In this document: positions 29,338-36,272 of the stretch, piece after piece | Position numbering within the stretch: the stretch's first letter is position 1 | Layout: each line of letters starts with the position of its first letter | From: Alphaproteobacteria bacterium | Lineage (GTDB): Bacteria > Pseudomonadota > Alphaproteobacteria > Micavibrionales > Micavibrionaceae | Length of the DNA stretch: 64,000 nt | NCBI GenBank assembly: GCA_030432025.1 | Contig: JAUIIA010000001.1 | Span: forward strand, 1 to 64,000 | Reading direction: 5' to 3' | Program-made: the position numbers and the translations under genes | Notes under the pieces: model-generated | The model's input: the letters and a program-made list of their open reading frames with translations, nothing else | Databases searched by the model: none | Told to the model about the DNA's origin: nothing

Positions 29338-30249
29338 ATGATGACTAACTCATTCAACATTTTGATAAATTCGCAGTCGGGGACGGCTTCAGCCCTCGGA
29401 CAGGCAAAAATCGAGGCATGGATTGAAAAAGCAGGCTTAAATGTTGAAAATTTTTGCTTTTTGGAAGCCGATGCCTTTTTTGATCGGCTAGCGGATTTTA
29501 CACATGCGGACCCACATCTTTTGATAGGTGGCGGTGACGGTACAATCATGTCCGCGGCTTTGACATGTATGAAGGCTGAAAAGCCTTTTGGCGTACTGCC
29601 ACTGGGCACGATGAACCTTTTAGCCAAGGATTTGGATGTGCCGGAAACGCTAGAAGATGCGCTCAAAGCATATGCAATGTCGGCGACTACCCGACAAATT
29701 GATGCGGGTTTTGTTAATGACGAGTTGTTTTTGTGCAATGCATCTCTCGGCACAATCCCCGAAACGGCCAAAATACGTGAAGAACACCGTAAAGACAGCG
29801 AAGCTGTTATGGCGCCCCTGCTCGCGTTTTTTGTACTGGACCAGCTGGATGAAAGCTATCACCGCAACTATGCGATCAAGCTTGACGACCGACAGATTAC
29901 GATTAAAAGCCCCATGCTGGTTATCTCCAACAACTGCCTGAAAGACACGGGATATGCGCAGGAAAAATCATTCAAGAGGTTATCGATGAATGACAACGTT
30001 CTCGGTGTTTATTCCAGCCAACCACGTAATTTTTGGGAGAAAATGAGGTTCTTCTTCAAGTTAGGAAAAGGCGGATGGCGTAAAGACAGCGTTGTGAAGG
30101 AGTGGAGAAGCCGTAATGTCAGCATCACATCCGAACAGGAGGAAGAGCTTGTATCTCTGGATGGCGAAAACAAAACACTGACTACCCCCTTAAAATTTAA
30201 GGTCGAGCACGATGCCATACAGGTTTTAGTCCCCGGAGGTGACCGATGA
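29338..30249 (+). CDS. diacylglycerol/lipid kinase family protein
   Basis: A 303-residue lipid kinase with the diacylglycerol kinase catalytic domain: GGGDGTIMSA (residues 64-73) binds ATP phosphates, and PLGTMNLLAKDL follows. It probably phosphorylates diacylglycerol or a related lipid at the inner membrane. The ATG is doubled (29338 or 29341). Its end overlaps the exoD start by 4 bases (ATGA), so the two are translationally coupled. Confidence 0.88.
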   Translation: MMTNSFNILINSQSGTASALGQAKIEAWIEKAGLNVENFCFLEADAFFDRLADFTHADPHLLIGGGDGTIMSAALTCMKAEKPFGVLPLGTMNLLAKDLDVPETLEDALKAYAMSATTRQIDAGFVNDELFLCNASLGTIPETAKIREEHRKDSEAVMAPLLAFFVLDQLDESYHRNYAIKLDDRQITIKSPMLVISNNCLKDTGYAQEKSFKRLSMNDNVLGVYSSQPRNFWEKMRFFFKLGKGGWRKDSVVKEWRSRNVSITSEQEEELVSLDGENKTLTTPLKFKVEHDAIQVLVPGGDR

Positions 30250-30815
30250 GTGCTAATTTGACTGAAATACTCACCGATATAGACGAAAAAACCAAAGGCG
30301 AGTCGATTGATCTGGTAGAGATTGTCGAAGCTTTGAAATACAGAGGCTTTGGTCCGCTTATGATGGCGCCTGCGTTAATTGCGGTCCTGCCTACCGGTGC
30401 CATACCGGGCATGCCTTTTGTATGCGGAACGATTATCATTCTGGTGGCGGCGCAAGCCTGCATTGGGAAAAAACATCCATGGTTGCCGCAACGCCTCAAA
30501 TCGATTTCGTTTAAGCGCAAAACTTACAAAGCTGCGATTAAGAAAAGCAAACCCTACACTGAATGGATTGACGGCTTTTTTCACCCACGCCTAAAAATCT
30601 TAACTGGTGACATTGCCAAGCGCCTGATTTCTTTCTTATGCTTGGCCCTGGCCGTGATGCTTATTATTTTCGGCTTTGTGCCGTTTGCTGCCGCACTTCC
30701 CGCATCTGCAGTATTATTTTTCGGATTAGCGCTTAGCATCCATGACGGACTACTCACACTCATCGGTTTGGGTATGATGACAGCAAGCATTGCAACCATT
30801 CCATTTATATTTTGA
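30246..30815 (+). CDS. ExoD family membrane protein
   Basis: A 189-residue protein matching ExoD (exopolysaccharide synthesis, ExoD): GFGPLMMAPALIAVLPTGAIPGMPF in the N-terminal half and about four membrane helices, two of them after residue 125. In rhizobia exoD affects polysaccharide production and alkaline tolerance; its molecular role is unclear. It is the middle gene of lipid kinase, exoD, phosphoesterase. Confidence 0.82.
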   Translation: MSANLTEILTDIDEKTKGESIDLVEIVEALKYRGFGPLMMAPALIAVLPTGAIPGMPFVCGTIIILVAAQACIGKKHPWLPQRLKSISFKRKTYKAAIKKSKPYTEWIDGFFHPRLKILTGDIAKRLISFLCLALAVMLIIFGFVPFAAALPASAVLFFGLALSIHDGLLTLIGLGMMTASIATIPFIF

Positions 30816-30816
30816 C

Positions 30817-31605
30817 ATGAAAATCATACACTTATCAGATCTACACTTTGGCACCGAACACGACGACCTTGTCTCCCGGACTTTGGCGCGGATACACGAT
30901 GCGTCTGCGGATTTCGTCATCATTTCCGGTGACTTTACGCAAGTTGCAACATCTAAAGAATTTGAAGCCGCGAGACGGTTTATTGATGATTTACAGCTAC
31001 CCAGCATGTGTATTCCGGGCAACCATGACCTTCCGGTCCATAATCTGTATGAGCGCTTCACGCGCCCCTATAAGAAATATAAAGCGCACATTAGCGAGGA
31101 GCTAACGCCCAGCTACCAAAACGGGCTGGTCGACTTGATAGGCATCAATTCCGCCAGACGCGCTCTGCCGCACTGGAATTGGGCCAATGGCGCAGTTTCA
31201 TACGCCCAGCGAAAAGCGCTCGCAGAGTTCTTTGCCGATACGCCCGCGGAAAAATGGCGGATCTGTACGATGCACCACCCGATCCATAAAATTGCCGATA
31301 TGCCGATTGATGTCACAGTCTTTGGCAGGAAGAGAACATTGCAGTGCCTGCATGATTTAAAAGTGGACCTTGTCCTGACCGGGCATGTACATCACGCCGC
31401 GTTCGATATGATTGGCGATGAACAGCACAAGACAGCGTTCATTAGTGCGTCCACGGCGCTGTCATCCAGAAAACGCGGACATGAAAACGGGTTTAACATC
31501 ATTGAAATTGATGAAGAGAACCTACATGTGCAGATGTTGAACTACGAGGCGCAAGGCTTCGTTGAAACCAGCGCCCATAGTTTTAGAAAATCATCGTCTA
31601 TTTAA
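30817..31605 (+). CDS. calcineurin-like metallophosphoesterase
   Basis: A 262-residue metallophosphoesterase with all five metal motifs: DLHFG near the start, SGDFTQ, GNHDLP, MHHPIH and GHVHHA. This resembles CpdA/Icc-type enzymes (cyclic nucleotide or phospholipid headgroup hydrolysis). The start is ATG 30817, one base after the exoD stop; an upstream in-frame ATG at 30790 lies inside exoD and is less likely. Beside a lipid kinase, a lipid-phosphate substrate is possible. Confidence 0.88.
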   Translation: MKIIHLSDLHFGTEHDDLVSRTLARIHDASADFVIISGDFTQVATSKEFEAARRFIDDLQLPSMCIPGNHDLPVHNLYERFTRPYKKYKAHISEELTPSYQNGLVDLIGINSARRALPHWNWANGAVSYAQRKALAEFFADTPAEKWRICTMHHPIHKIADMPIDVTVFGRKRTLQCLHDLKVDLVLTGHVHHAAFDMIGDEQHKTAFISASTALSSRKRGHENGFNIIEIDEENLHVQMLNYEAQGFVETSAHSFRKSSSI

Positions 31606-32324
31606 TTATTGAGATAAGCTTGTAATGCACCGGCTTGACGCTCGGTCAAGATGACTTCGGTCGTTTTGGTGATTTGGTCATATGTAACATCAAAATTCAG
31701 CGCGGCGAATGGCGCGGCAAATGTATCTGCATCCGGATCAAAAGACCCGTGTGTTGCCTCAAAATATACTTCGGCCAGTACGCCATCAACAAAAGTTACA
31801 CGTTCGACACTGCCGAGTGTGCGGCCGTTAAGCTGTTTGACCGGACTATCGGGAAGTGTGCGCACGCTCAGCATGTTGTCGAGTTTTTCTTCATGCTTTT
31901 CTTGGTAAGGACGTTCGAAGAAATCATCAGCTGCCGCATTTATTGCGATGGGGCCTTCTTGAGAAAACTCCCGTATCTCGCTAGCGGATACCAATATCAA
32001 TTCTGCTTCGGTGCCTTCTGGCGGAGCCGTATCCCTTACACTGACGGATATCCATTTGATCTCTCCATCTTGAGGATCGACATACACATCATAGAGTGTT
32101 CCGATGATCGCATCCGCTTCGCCATATACGGTGTAGCCCAGCACGCCTGTTTTCTCGTTCAGAACCGCTTCTGGCTGCTCTGTAACTTCCGCGCTGTTAT
32201 ATTCAAGCGCGGGCTTGGGCTCCTCCAAAATCTCGTTATCGAAAGCGGTCGTGTATAGCAGATGCGTTAGCACGACTATTCCGACGAAACTAATGAGGAG
32301 TGCGAGTGCGGCTGAAGCTTTCAT
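31602..32324 (-). CDS. PRC-barrel domain protein with N-terminal membrane anchor
   Basis: A 240-residue protein with an N-terminal hydrophobic anchor (about 5-24) and two PRC-barrel-like modules (about 58-110 with VLGYTVYGEADAIIGTLYDVYVD, and about 160-205 with LNGRTLGSVERVTFVDG). PRC-barrels are small beta domains in stress proteins and RimM. It is the last gene of the five-gene csbD-led unit, whose EcfG-type promoter is at 33559-33583. The stop overlaps the convergent phosphoesterase stop. Confidence 0.75.
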   Translation of the reverse strand: MKASAALALLISFVGIVVLTHLLYTTAFDNEILEEPKPALEYNSAEVTEQPEAVLNEKTGVLGYTVYGEADAIIGTLYDVYVDPQDGEIKWISVSVRDTAPPEGTEAELILVSASEIREFSQEGPIAINAAADDFFERPYQEKHEEKLDNMLSVRTLPDSPVKQLNGRTLGSVERVTFVDGVLAEVYFEATHGSFDPDADTFAAPFAALNFDVTYDQITKTTEVILTERQAGALQAYLNN

Positions 32325-32334
32325 GAGTCACCTG

Positions 32335-32523
32335 TTATTTCTTGGCGATAATGTAAACCGCATGGACGATACCCGGAACATAACCGAGAATAGTCAACAC
32401 GACGTTGATCCAGAAATGTTTCGTAATACCGACTTCCATCGCTACACCGATTGGTGGCAGCAATACGGATAATAGAATGCGAATAAGATCGCCTTGATCG
32501 TTTTGGACTTGTGTCTGTGCCAT
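32335..32523 (-). CDS. Pmp3/YqaE-family small membrane protein
   Basis: A 62-residue protein with two membrane helices. The signature LPPIGVAMEVGITKHFWINVVLTILGYVPGIVHAVY is that of UPF0057 (Pmp3/YqaE), stress-induced proteins thought to limit membrane hyperpolarisation. A polar N-terminal extension of about 13 residues precedes it. It is in the csbD-led operon with 2-bp spacing to the upstream gene. Confidence 0.9.
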   Translation of the reverse strand: MAQTQVQNDQGDLIRILLSVLLPPIGVAMEVGITKHFWINVVLTILGYVPGIVHAVYIIAKK

Positions 32524-32525
32524 TT

Positions 32526-32786
32526 TTATAACTCCTGATTAATGTTGGGTTGGTTCAATTCTTCGATAATCGACTCCGGAACTTCACTTCTGGGGTCCGT
32601 ATCGGGAAGAACTTCAAAATTGTTGTTGCGGTAGAATTCCTCATCGGCGAGCTTTTCAATATCCTGCAGCTCGACGATAGGCTCGGAAAACGGCAGATTA
32701 GCGTCTTCCTCGACGGTTCCCGCATAAGGCATAAAGCCAAGCAGGAAGAGCGCGCCCGGTAAAATCATTATTTTTTTCGAATACAT
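32526..32786 (-). CDS. small secreted acidic protein, unknown
   Basis: An 86-residue protein with a signal peptide (about residues 1-23), followed by an acidic segment (VEEDANLPFSEPIVELQDIEKLADEEF) and an N/P-rich end. No Cys and no recognised family. AAGGAG sits upstream of ATG 32786. It lies between the EF-hand gene and the Pmp3 gene in the same stress operon. Confidence 0.65.
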   Translation of the reverse strand: MYSKKIMILPGALFLLGFMPYAGTVEEDANLPFSEPIVELQDIEKLADEEFYRNNNFEVLPDTDPRSEVPESIIEELNQPNINQEL

Positions 32787-32828
32787 GGTTAGACTCCTTA
32801 TTCGTGTGATTTGCCGAGCGCGTCTCGG

Positions 32829-33296
32829 TTACTTCGTACGGAAGTACGGCTCGAATTCGCTGAAACTAATAGCGCTGTCAGCGTTTTTATCGATGTCGTC
32901 AAACACCTGTTGTGCGTCAGCGGAAAGCTCGTAGAGGAAAAACTCGTCCTTACTGAGAAGACCGTTTTCACTCTTATCAAAGAAAATGAACTTTTGCTCA
33001 GCTTCACTCAGCTGTGGTTGCTCAACTTCCTTAGGCTGTTGCTTAGGGAATGCTCGCTCGCTCAGGATAAAATTCGGGTTGTCCTGAATATCCTTATAGG
33101 TGGGCTTCGGCGTTAGACCTTGCGTATCAGTGTAGACAGTCGTTTCACTGTCACTTTTACCGACAGCGGAAAGTGTCTTGGTTGATGACGTATCATCAAT
33201 CTGAATGCCTTGGTCAGCCGCAGCGGGCATTGCCAGAGTAGCGGCGCATACCGCGCCGATACCCATAGCTAATTTTATATGACGTAGCGGTTTCAT
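32829..33296 (-). CDS. secreted EF-hand calcium-binding protein
   Basis: A 155-residue exported protein. After the signal peptide (cleavage after about AAA) and a disordered Thr/Lys-rich stretch, two EF-hand loops are visible near the C-terminus: DKSENGLLSKDE and DKNADSAISFSE, both with Asp at position 1 and Glu at 12. The start is ATG 33296, 8 bases after AAGGAG; a GTG three codons earlier overlaps that ribosome site. It is the second gene of the csbD-led stress operon. Confidence 0.8.
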   Translation of the reverse strand: MKPLRHIKLAMGIGAVCAATLAMPAAADQGIQIDDTSSTKTLSAVGKSDSETTVYTDTQGLTPKPTYKDIQDNPNFILSERAFPKQQPKEVEQPQLSEAEQKFIFFDKSENGLLSKDEFFLYELSADAQQVFDDIDKNADSAISFSEFEPYFRTK

Positions 33297-33322
33297 TATA
33301 TCCACTCCTTCAAAAGACTGGC

Positions 33323-33523
33323 TTACGCCGCTTTTTTCTCAAATTCCTTGAGCTGCTCTTCGGCTTCATCTTTCGTGATGCCGTATTGCTCTTGAATAGC
33401 GCCAAGCAATTTGGTGCGGTTACCTTCGATCTGGTCCAAATGATCATCTGTCAGTTTGCCCCAGGTATTCTGGACTTCACCTTTGAATTGCTTCCAGTTT
33501 CCTTCAAAAATATCCTTATTCAT
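33323..33523 (-). CDS. CsbD-family general stress protein
   Basis: A 66-residue CsbD-like protein: MNKDIFEGNWKQFKGEVQNTWGKLTDD is the family start, then a charged helix. Such proteins are small, hydrophilic and strongly stress-induced; their function is not established. First gene of a five-gene unit, with AAAGGACAG upstream of ATG 33523 and an EcfG-type promoter at 33559-33583. Confidence 0.9.
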   Translation of the reverse strand: MNKDIFEGNWKQFKGEVQNTWGKLTDDHLDQIEGNRTKLLGAIQEQYGITKDEAEEQLKEFEKKAA

Positions 33524-33558
33524 TTTTCTGTCCTTTCGTTGGTTTGTCTGCTTTTACA

Positions 33559-33583
33559 TACGGTTAGGTATAGGTTTAGTTCC
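33559..33583 (-). promoter_or_regulatory. EcfG-type promoter of the csbD-led operon
   Basis: On the minus strand, GGAAC (33583-33579), 16 bases, CGTA (33562-33559). The -10 end lies 36 bases before the csbD ATG. Confidence 0.65.
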
Positions 33584-33591
33584 GATTGCTT

Positions 33592-33855
33592 TTAGTGCGC
33601 GCGGATATCAACCCGGTCAAAAGCACCGATCTGTTGTTCTGCTTGAGCTTTGAGATCTTCCAGATCCGTCAGCAAGTCGATGAGATATGTGTCGAAGCTA
33701 TTAAACTCCGCTTCTTCCATACCGTCCTGCTTTGAAATCGTCTGAATAACCAGCACGTCTTCAGAAGTATTGCGACCGTCATTTCCTTTCTTAAGGTACA
33801 TGTCGGCGACTAAAGGGTGGGAAACACCTCTGATATGTTGTGGTACTGTGTTCAT
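33592..33855 (-). CDS. hypothetical protein (87 aa)
   Basis: An unrecognised, soluble, acidic 87-residue protein. The C-terminal half (SFDTYLIDLLTDLEDLKAQAEQQIGAFD) is predicted to be helical and could be a coiled coil. AAAGGAGC precedes ATG 33855. A weak GGAAAC-N17-GTTA element at 33932-33906 on this strand could be a degenerate stress promoter. It is separated from csbD by 68 bp that contain the csbD promoter. Confidence 0.65.
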   Translation of the reverse strand: MNTVPQHIRGVSHPLVADMYLKKGNDGRNTSEDVLVIQTISKQDGMEEAEFNSFDTYLIDLLTDLEDLKAQAEQQIGAFDRVDIRAH

Positions 33856-33905
33856 AGTTTTGCTCCTTTAACAAAGTTTACGATTCCAGTTTAGGAGCGA
33901 TTCTG

Positions 33906-33932
33906 TAACCTCAAGACGTCCCGAATGTTTCC
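33906..33932 (-). promoter_or_regulatory. weak EcfG-like promoter candidate for the 87-aa gene
   Basis: GGAAAC (33932-33927), 17 bases, GTTA (33909-33906). The -35 differs from GGAAC by one base, so this is tentative. It is 50 bases before the start codon. Confidence 0.3.
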
Positions 33933-34015
33933 GTTTTGCAAAACTCTGTTTCAGTTTTGTAACAGCGCAAAAATGCACAAACTTTCAACACCTTAGAGCA
34001 GCACAAAAAACAGCG

Positions 34016-34047
34016 CCCGCCGCTAACGCCCTGTTCCGGCGGGTTTT
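34016..34047 (+). terminator. orphan hairpin with T-tract between divergent stress genes
   Basis: CCCGCCG (34016-34022) and CGGCGGG (34037-34043) with a 14-base loop, then TTTT. No gene on the plus strand ends before it. On the minus strand a T-run (complement of 34005-34010) follows the stem after 5 bases. It directly abuts the -35 at 34048. Confidence 0.5.
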
Positions 34048-34073
34048 GGAACTATCGCCTTTATTAAGTGTTG
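34048..34073 (+). promoter_or_regulatory. EcfG-type promoter of the five-EF-hand gene
   Basis: GGAAC (34048-34052), 17 bases, GTTG (34070-34073), ending 31 bases before the ATG at 34105. Confidence 0.65.
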
Positions 34074-34104
34074 GCTAAGCAACAGTATTAAAAAGGAGTC
34101 TATT

Positions 34105-34650
34105 ATGAAAACCAAATACTTAACTATTAGTGCGTTTGCCTTAACGGCCGCGTTGAGTGCCCACCCCGCGATGGCGGAAACGGTACATACAAAAACATAT
34201 GTCGAAACATCCGATGTTGCTGACGAGCGTAAGATCAACTTTTCTGCGTTCGACATTAACGAGGACGGCATGTATGCCAAATCCGAAGTCGGAGAAAAAC
34301 TGTTTTACGTTTTTGATCTCGACGGTAACGAAGTCATCGATAATCAGGAATGGGATACAAGAAGTATGTTTACCATTACCCCGATGGAAAAAGAGACGTT
34401 CAAGTTCGTCGATTATAATGATGACGGATATACCGACCTATCGACCTACACATACGAGACCTTTTATAAGGAATCGGGTTTGATCCGTTTTGATGAAGAC
34501 AAAGACGGTTTATCAGCCGCCGAATTCATCGATACCGGCTTTCAGGAGCTTGATGACAATGACAACAACACCATCGAGCTGGATGAATGGGTCGAGGCTT
34601 ACACCGTAATGACAAAACCGGCCACCGCCGAGCAAGAGCGTTACAACTAA
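34105..34650 (+). CDS. secreted multi-EF-hand protein
   Basis: A 181-residue exported protein with a signal peptide cleaved after AMA (residue 24). The mature part holds a string of EF-hand loops: DINEDGMYAKSE, DLDGNEVIDNQE, DYNDDGYTDLST (no final Glu), DEDKDGLSAAEF and DDNDNNTIELDE. It is therefore a calmodulin-like periplasmic or envelope calcium binder. AAAGGAG precedes ATG 34105, and a strong bidirectional terminator follows. Confidence 0.88.
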   Translation: MKTKYLTISAFALTAALSAHPAMAETVHTKTYVETSDVADERKINFSAFDINEDGMYAKSEVGEKLFYVFDLDGNEVIDNQEWDTRSMFTITPMEKETFKFVDYNDDGYTDLSTYTYETFYKESGLIRFDEDKDGLSAAEFIDTGFQELDDNDNNTIELDEWVEAYTVMTKPATAEQERYN

Positions 34651-34671
34651 GCTTCCCTTCATAGACAACGC

Positions 34672-34702
34672 AAAAAGGCCGCTTCATTCAAGCGGCCTTT
34701 TT
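34672..34702. terminator. bidirectional terminator
   Basis: AAAAAGGCCGCTT (34672-34684), loop CATTC, AAGCGGCCTTTTT (34690-34702): a perfect 13-bp stem between the EF-hand gene and the convergent 79-aa gene. Confidence 0.85.
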
Positions 34703-34734
34703 CGTTGCTATTACCAGCAGGTTTCTGACTTCCC

Positions 34735-34974
34735 TTAATTCTCCACGGGCAGGTTTGCTATAGCTTGTTCCATTGCCAGATTGGAGCAGTTTACAGAGCC
34801 GCTGGAGACTACAGAGCCGTGATAGGACACCATCCACTTCCAGCTTTCCCGTTTTTGTGAGCACTCCCAATCGGTCTTTTGTTTCTCGACAACCAATTCG
34901 TAGTCCTCCACATCCGTACAGATCTTTTGTATCTGCCAATTGTGTTCTGCTGCTTCAATATCGGTTAAAGACAT
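34735..34974 (-). CDS. hypothetical Trp/Cys-containing small protein
   Basis: A 79-residue soluble protein of unknown function with four Trp (one in KWMVSYHG) and three Cys residues. The start is ATG 34974, about 10 bases after AAAGGAG; a TTG two codons earlier is possible. A different reading frame (34688-34939) also stays open here but lacks a ribosome site. An EcfG-type promoter lies at 35009-35034, which supports a real stress gene. Confidence 0.6.
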   Translation of the reverse strand: MSLTDIEAAEHNWQIQKICTDVEDYELVVEKQKTDWECSQKRESWKWMVSYHGSVVSSGSVNCSNLAMEQAIANLPVEN

Positions 34975-35008
34975 AGTCAATTCTCTCCTTTGTTATTACG
35001 TATAAGCT

Positions 35009-35034
35009 TACGCGTTATCTAATGGCGAAGTTCC
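35009..35034 (-). promoter_or_regulatory. EcfG-type promoter of the 79-aa gene
   Basis: Minus strand GGAAC (35034-35030), 17 bases, CGTA (35012-35009), 35 bases before the ATG at 34974. Confidence 0.6.
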
Positions 35035-35050
35035 CACTGAGCACAGACAA

Positions 35051-35088
35051 AAACAAACCCGCTCAAAAATGAAGCGGGTTTGTTTTTA
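35051..35088. terminator. bidirectional terminator after the entericidin unit
   Basis: AAACAAACCCGCT (35051-35063), 9-base loop, AGCGGGTTTGTTT (35073-35085) with T-runs on both strands. It ends the minus-strand entericidin/56-aa transcript. Confidence 0.8.
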
Positions 35089-35106
35089 TTTCATTTGCAG
35101 CAGTGT

Positions 35107-35277
35107 TTATCCTCTGCCGGAATCTTCCTGAATTTCGTGAGCAACGCTATCCATGACATTACTCATGCTATTGCTGATTCTTTCTTCCGGGGTTTCTTCG
35201 TTATATTGCAGAAGAAAGATTGTAAAAATTCCCATTAGAAGTACGGCTATGACTGCTAGAAGGCTCGTATTATTCAT
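35107..35277 (-). CDS. 56-aa single-helix membrane microprotein
   Basis: A short gene of 56 codons: ATG 35277 with AAAGGAG seven bases upstream, stop TAA at 35107-35109. The protein begins MNNTSLLAVIAVLLMGIF, giving one N-terminal membrane helix (about 5-23), followed by a charged tail rich in Glu and Ser (NEETPEERISNS) ending in GRG. It follows the entericidin gene by 11 bp, so it is probably expressed from the same EcfG-type promoter at 35453-35477. No family recognised. Confidence 0.7.
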   Translation of the reverse strand: MNNTSLLAVIAVLLMGIFTIFLLQYNEETPEERISNSMSNVMDSVAHEIQEDSGRG

Positions 35278-35288
35278 TTCGCTCTCCT

Positions 35289-35426
35289 TTAGTTGGCGGC
35301 GTCCTGAACGCTCTCTCCGGCTTGTTCAATATCTTGGCCAGCACCATCAATCGTGTTACACGCACTCATGCTAACGCCGAGACCCAAGATCATCATTGCT
35401 GTCAGTATTGCTTTGTGATTCAACAT
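35289..35426 (-). CDS. entericidin A/B-family lipoprotein
   Basis: A 45-residue lipoprotein from ATG 35426 (AAAGGAG, 5-base spacing). Its signal peptide ends in a lipobox (SMSAC, Cys28 after MILGLGVSM) and the mature peptide NTIDGAGQDIEQAGESVQDAAN is the entericidin signature. Entericidins are small stress-induced outer-envelope lipoproteins first described as a toxin-antidote pair; a single copy such as this is common in alphaproteobacteria. An upstream extension to 35471 would overlap the promoter and is not used. Confidence 0.85.
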   Translation of the reverse strand: MLNHKAILTAMMILGLGVSMSACNTIDGAGQDIEQAGESVQDAAN

Positions 35427-35452
35427 AATAACTCCTTTCTTCTGCGTATACA

Positions 35453-35477
35453 GACGCTTAGGACGAATCAAAGTTCC
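35453..35477 (-). promoter_or_regulatory. EcfG-type promoter of the entericidin unit
   Basis: Minus strand GGAAC (35477-35473), 16 bases, CGTC (35456-35453), 27 bases before the ATG at 35426. Its -35 overlaps the stop codon of the upstream holin-like gene. Confidence 0.6.
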
Positions 35478-35911
35478 TAAAATAATTTATTACCTACTGC
35501 CATGCCCAGCGCAGTCGCCAGAGCTACAGCGGTTTTCGGGTTTTCCTGAATCGGTTCACCGAACTCATCATTGGCTGCATTTATCAGGCCCTGCACCTGA
35601 TGAATGGCTTCTTTTGTGCTTTGCTCTACCTTGCGACGGCTTTGCTTGATTATAACAAGCATGGCGCCAGCAGCGATCGCACACAGCCCCATACACAATA
35701 GCCCGGTGTATGCCGCAGCGATTTCAGGCGGGTATGTATTACCAAACCAGATGTGCGCAGCATGGATAAAGAATCCGGCACCGACCACAAAGAAGAACCC
35801 GGAAAGAGCGAGCAGACCAAAACTGGCCTTGCTCTTTCCTGTGATGGGGAACTTCTTACTGACGACACGGTCAATCAGTAAATGTTCAGCCATTTTAATA
35901 TAAGGTGTCAT
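35477..35911 (-). CDS. holin-superfamily-like two-helix membrane protein
   Basis: A 144-residue protein of the 'putative actinobacterial holin-X / phage holin 3_6' type: two membrane helices (about 33-55 and 66-87), then a charged helical tail ending with a hydrophobic GMAVGNKLF. These usually sit with DUF883 and stress genes and are not phage holins. Its start overlaps the DUF883 stop by one base (TAATG), so the pair is coupled. Confidence 0.78.
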   Translation of the reverse strand: MTPYIKMAEHLLIDRVVSKKFPITGKSKASFGLLALSGFFFVVGAGFFIHAAHIWFGNTYPPEIAAAYTGLLCMGLCAIAAGAMLVIIKQSRRKVEQSTKEAIHQVQGLINAANDEFGEPIQENPKTAVALATALGMAVGNKLF

Positions 35912-36195
35912 TATCTGCGCCCTATCAGCATGCTAAGAGCCAGACCGGCTGCGAAGGCGATACCAATTGATTCAACAGGCTTTTGCTTCACGCGCTTCTC
36001 AACGACCTTAAGCTGTTTTTCGCCGGACGCCTTAAGAGCGGCATAACGGTCAGCAGCCATATCCTTGATTTCAGCGGAATGCTCGCTGCCGTCTTTTTTA
36101 AGATGCTTGGTTAACTCAACAACATTCGTTTTGAGTGAATCCAGATCTTCTCTGATGTCTTCAATTTCGGGGTATGTAGATTTTGCTTTTGGCAT
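35911..36195 (-). CDS. DUF883 (ElaB/YqjD/YgaM) family protein
   Basis: A 94-residue membrane-anchored helical protein: charged coiled-coil region EDIREDLDSLKTNVVELTKHL, then a C-terminal membrane segment ESIGIAFAAGLALSMLIGRR, as in ElaB and YqjD, which anchor ribosomes to the membrane in stationary phase. The start is set to ATG 36195, 7 bases after AAAGGA; an ATG two codons earlier is too close. The EcfG-type promoter is at 36222-36246. Confidence 0.88.
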   Translation of the reverse strand: MPKAKSTYPEIEDIREDLDSLKTNVVELTKHLKKDGSEHSAEIKDMAADRYAALKASGEKQLKVVEKRVKQKPVESIGIAFAAGLALSMLIGRR

Positions 36196-36221
36196 TTTCA
36201 TTTCCTTTCGTTTGACTTAAC

Positions 36222-36246
36222 AACGTGTGGCTAATGAAAATGTTCC
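36222..36246 (-). promoter_or_regulatory. EcfG-type promoter of the DUF883/holin-like unit
   Basis: Minus strand GGAAC (36246-36242), 16 bases, CGTT (36225-36222): an exact consensus match, 27 bases before the ATG at 36195. Best example of the set. Confidence 0.7.
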
Positions 36247-36272
36247 TTTAATTCTTATGATTTTTAAGCGGC

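Noticed and set aside
35477-35911. Prophage remnant because of the holin-like gene
   Set aside because: This holin-X-type protein is common beside DUF883 stress genes; no other phage gene is present.
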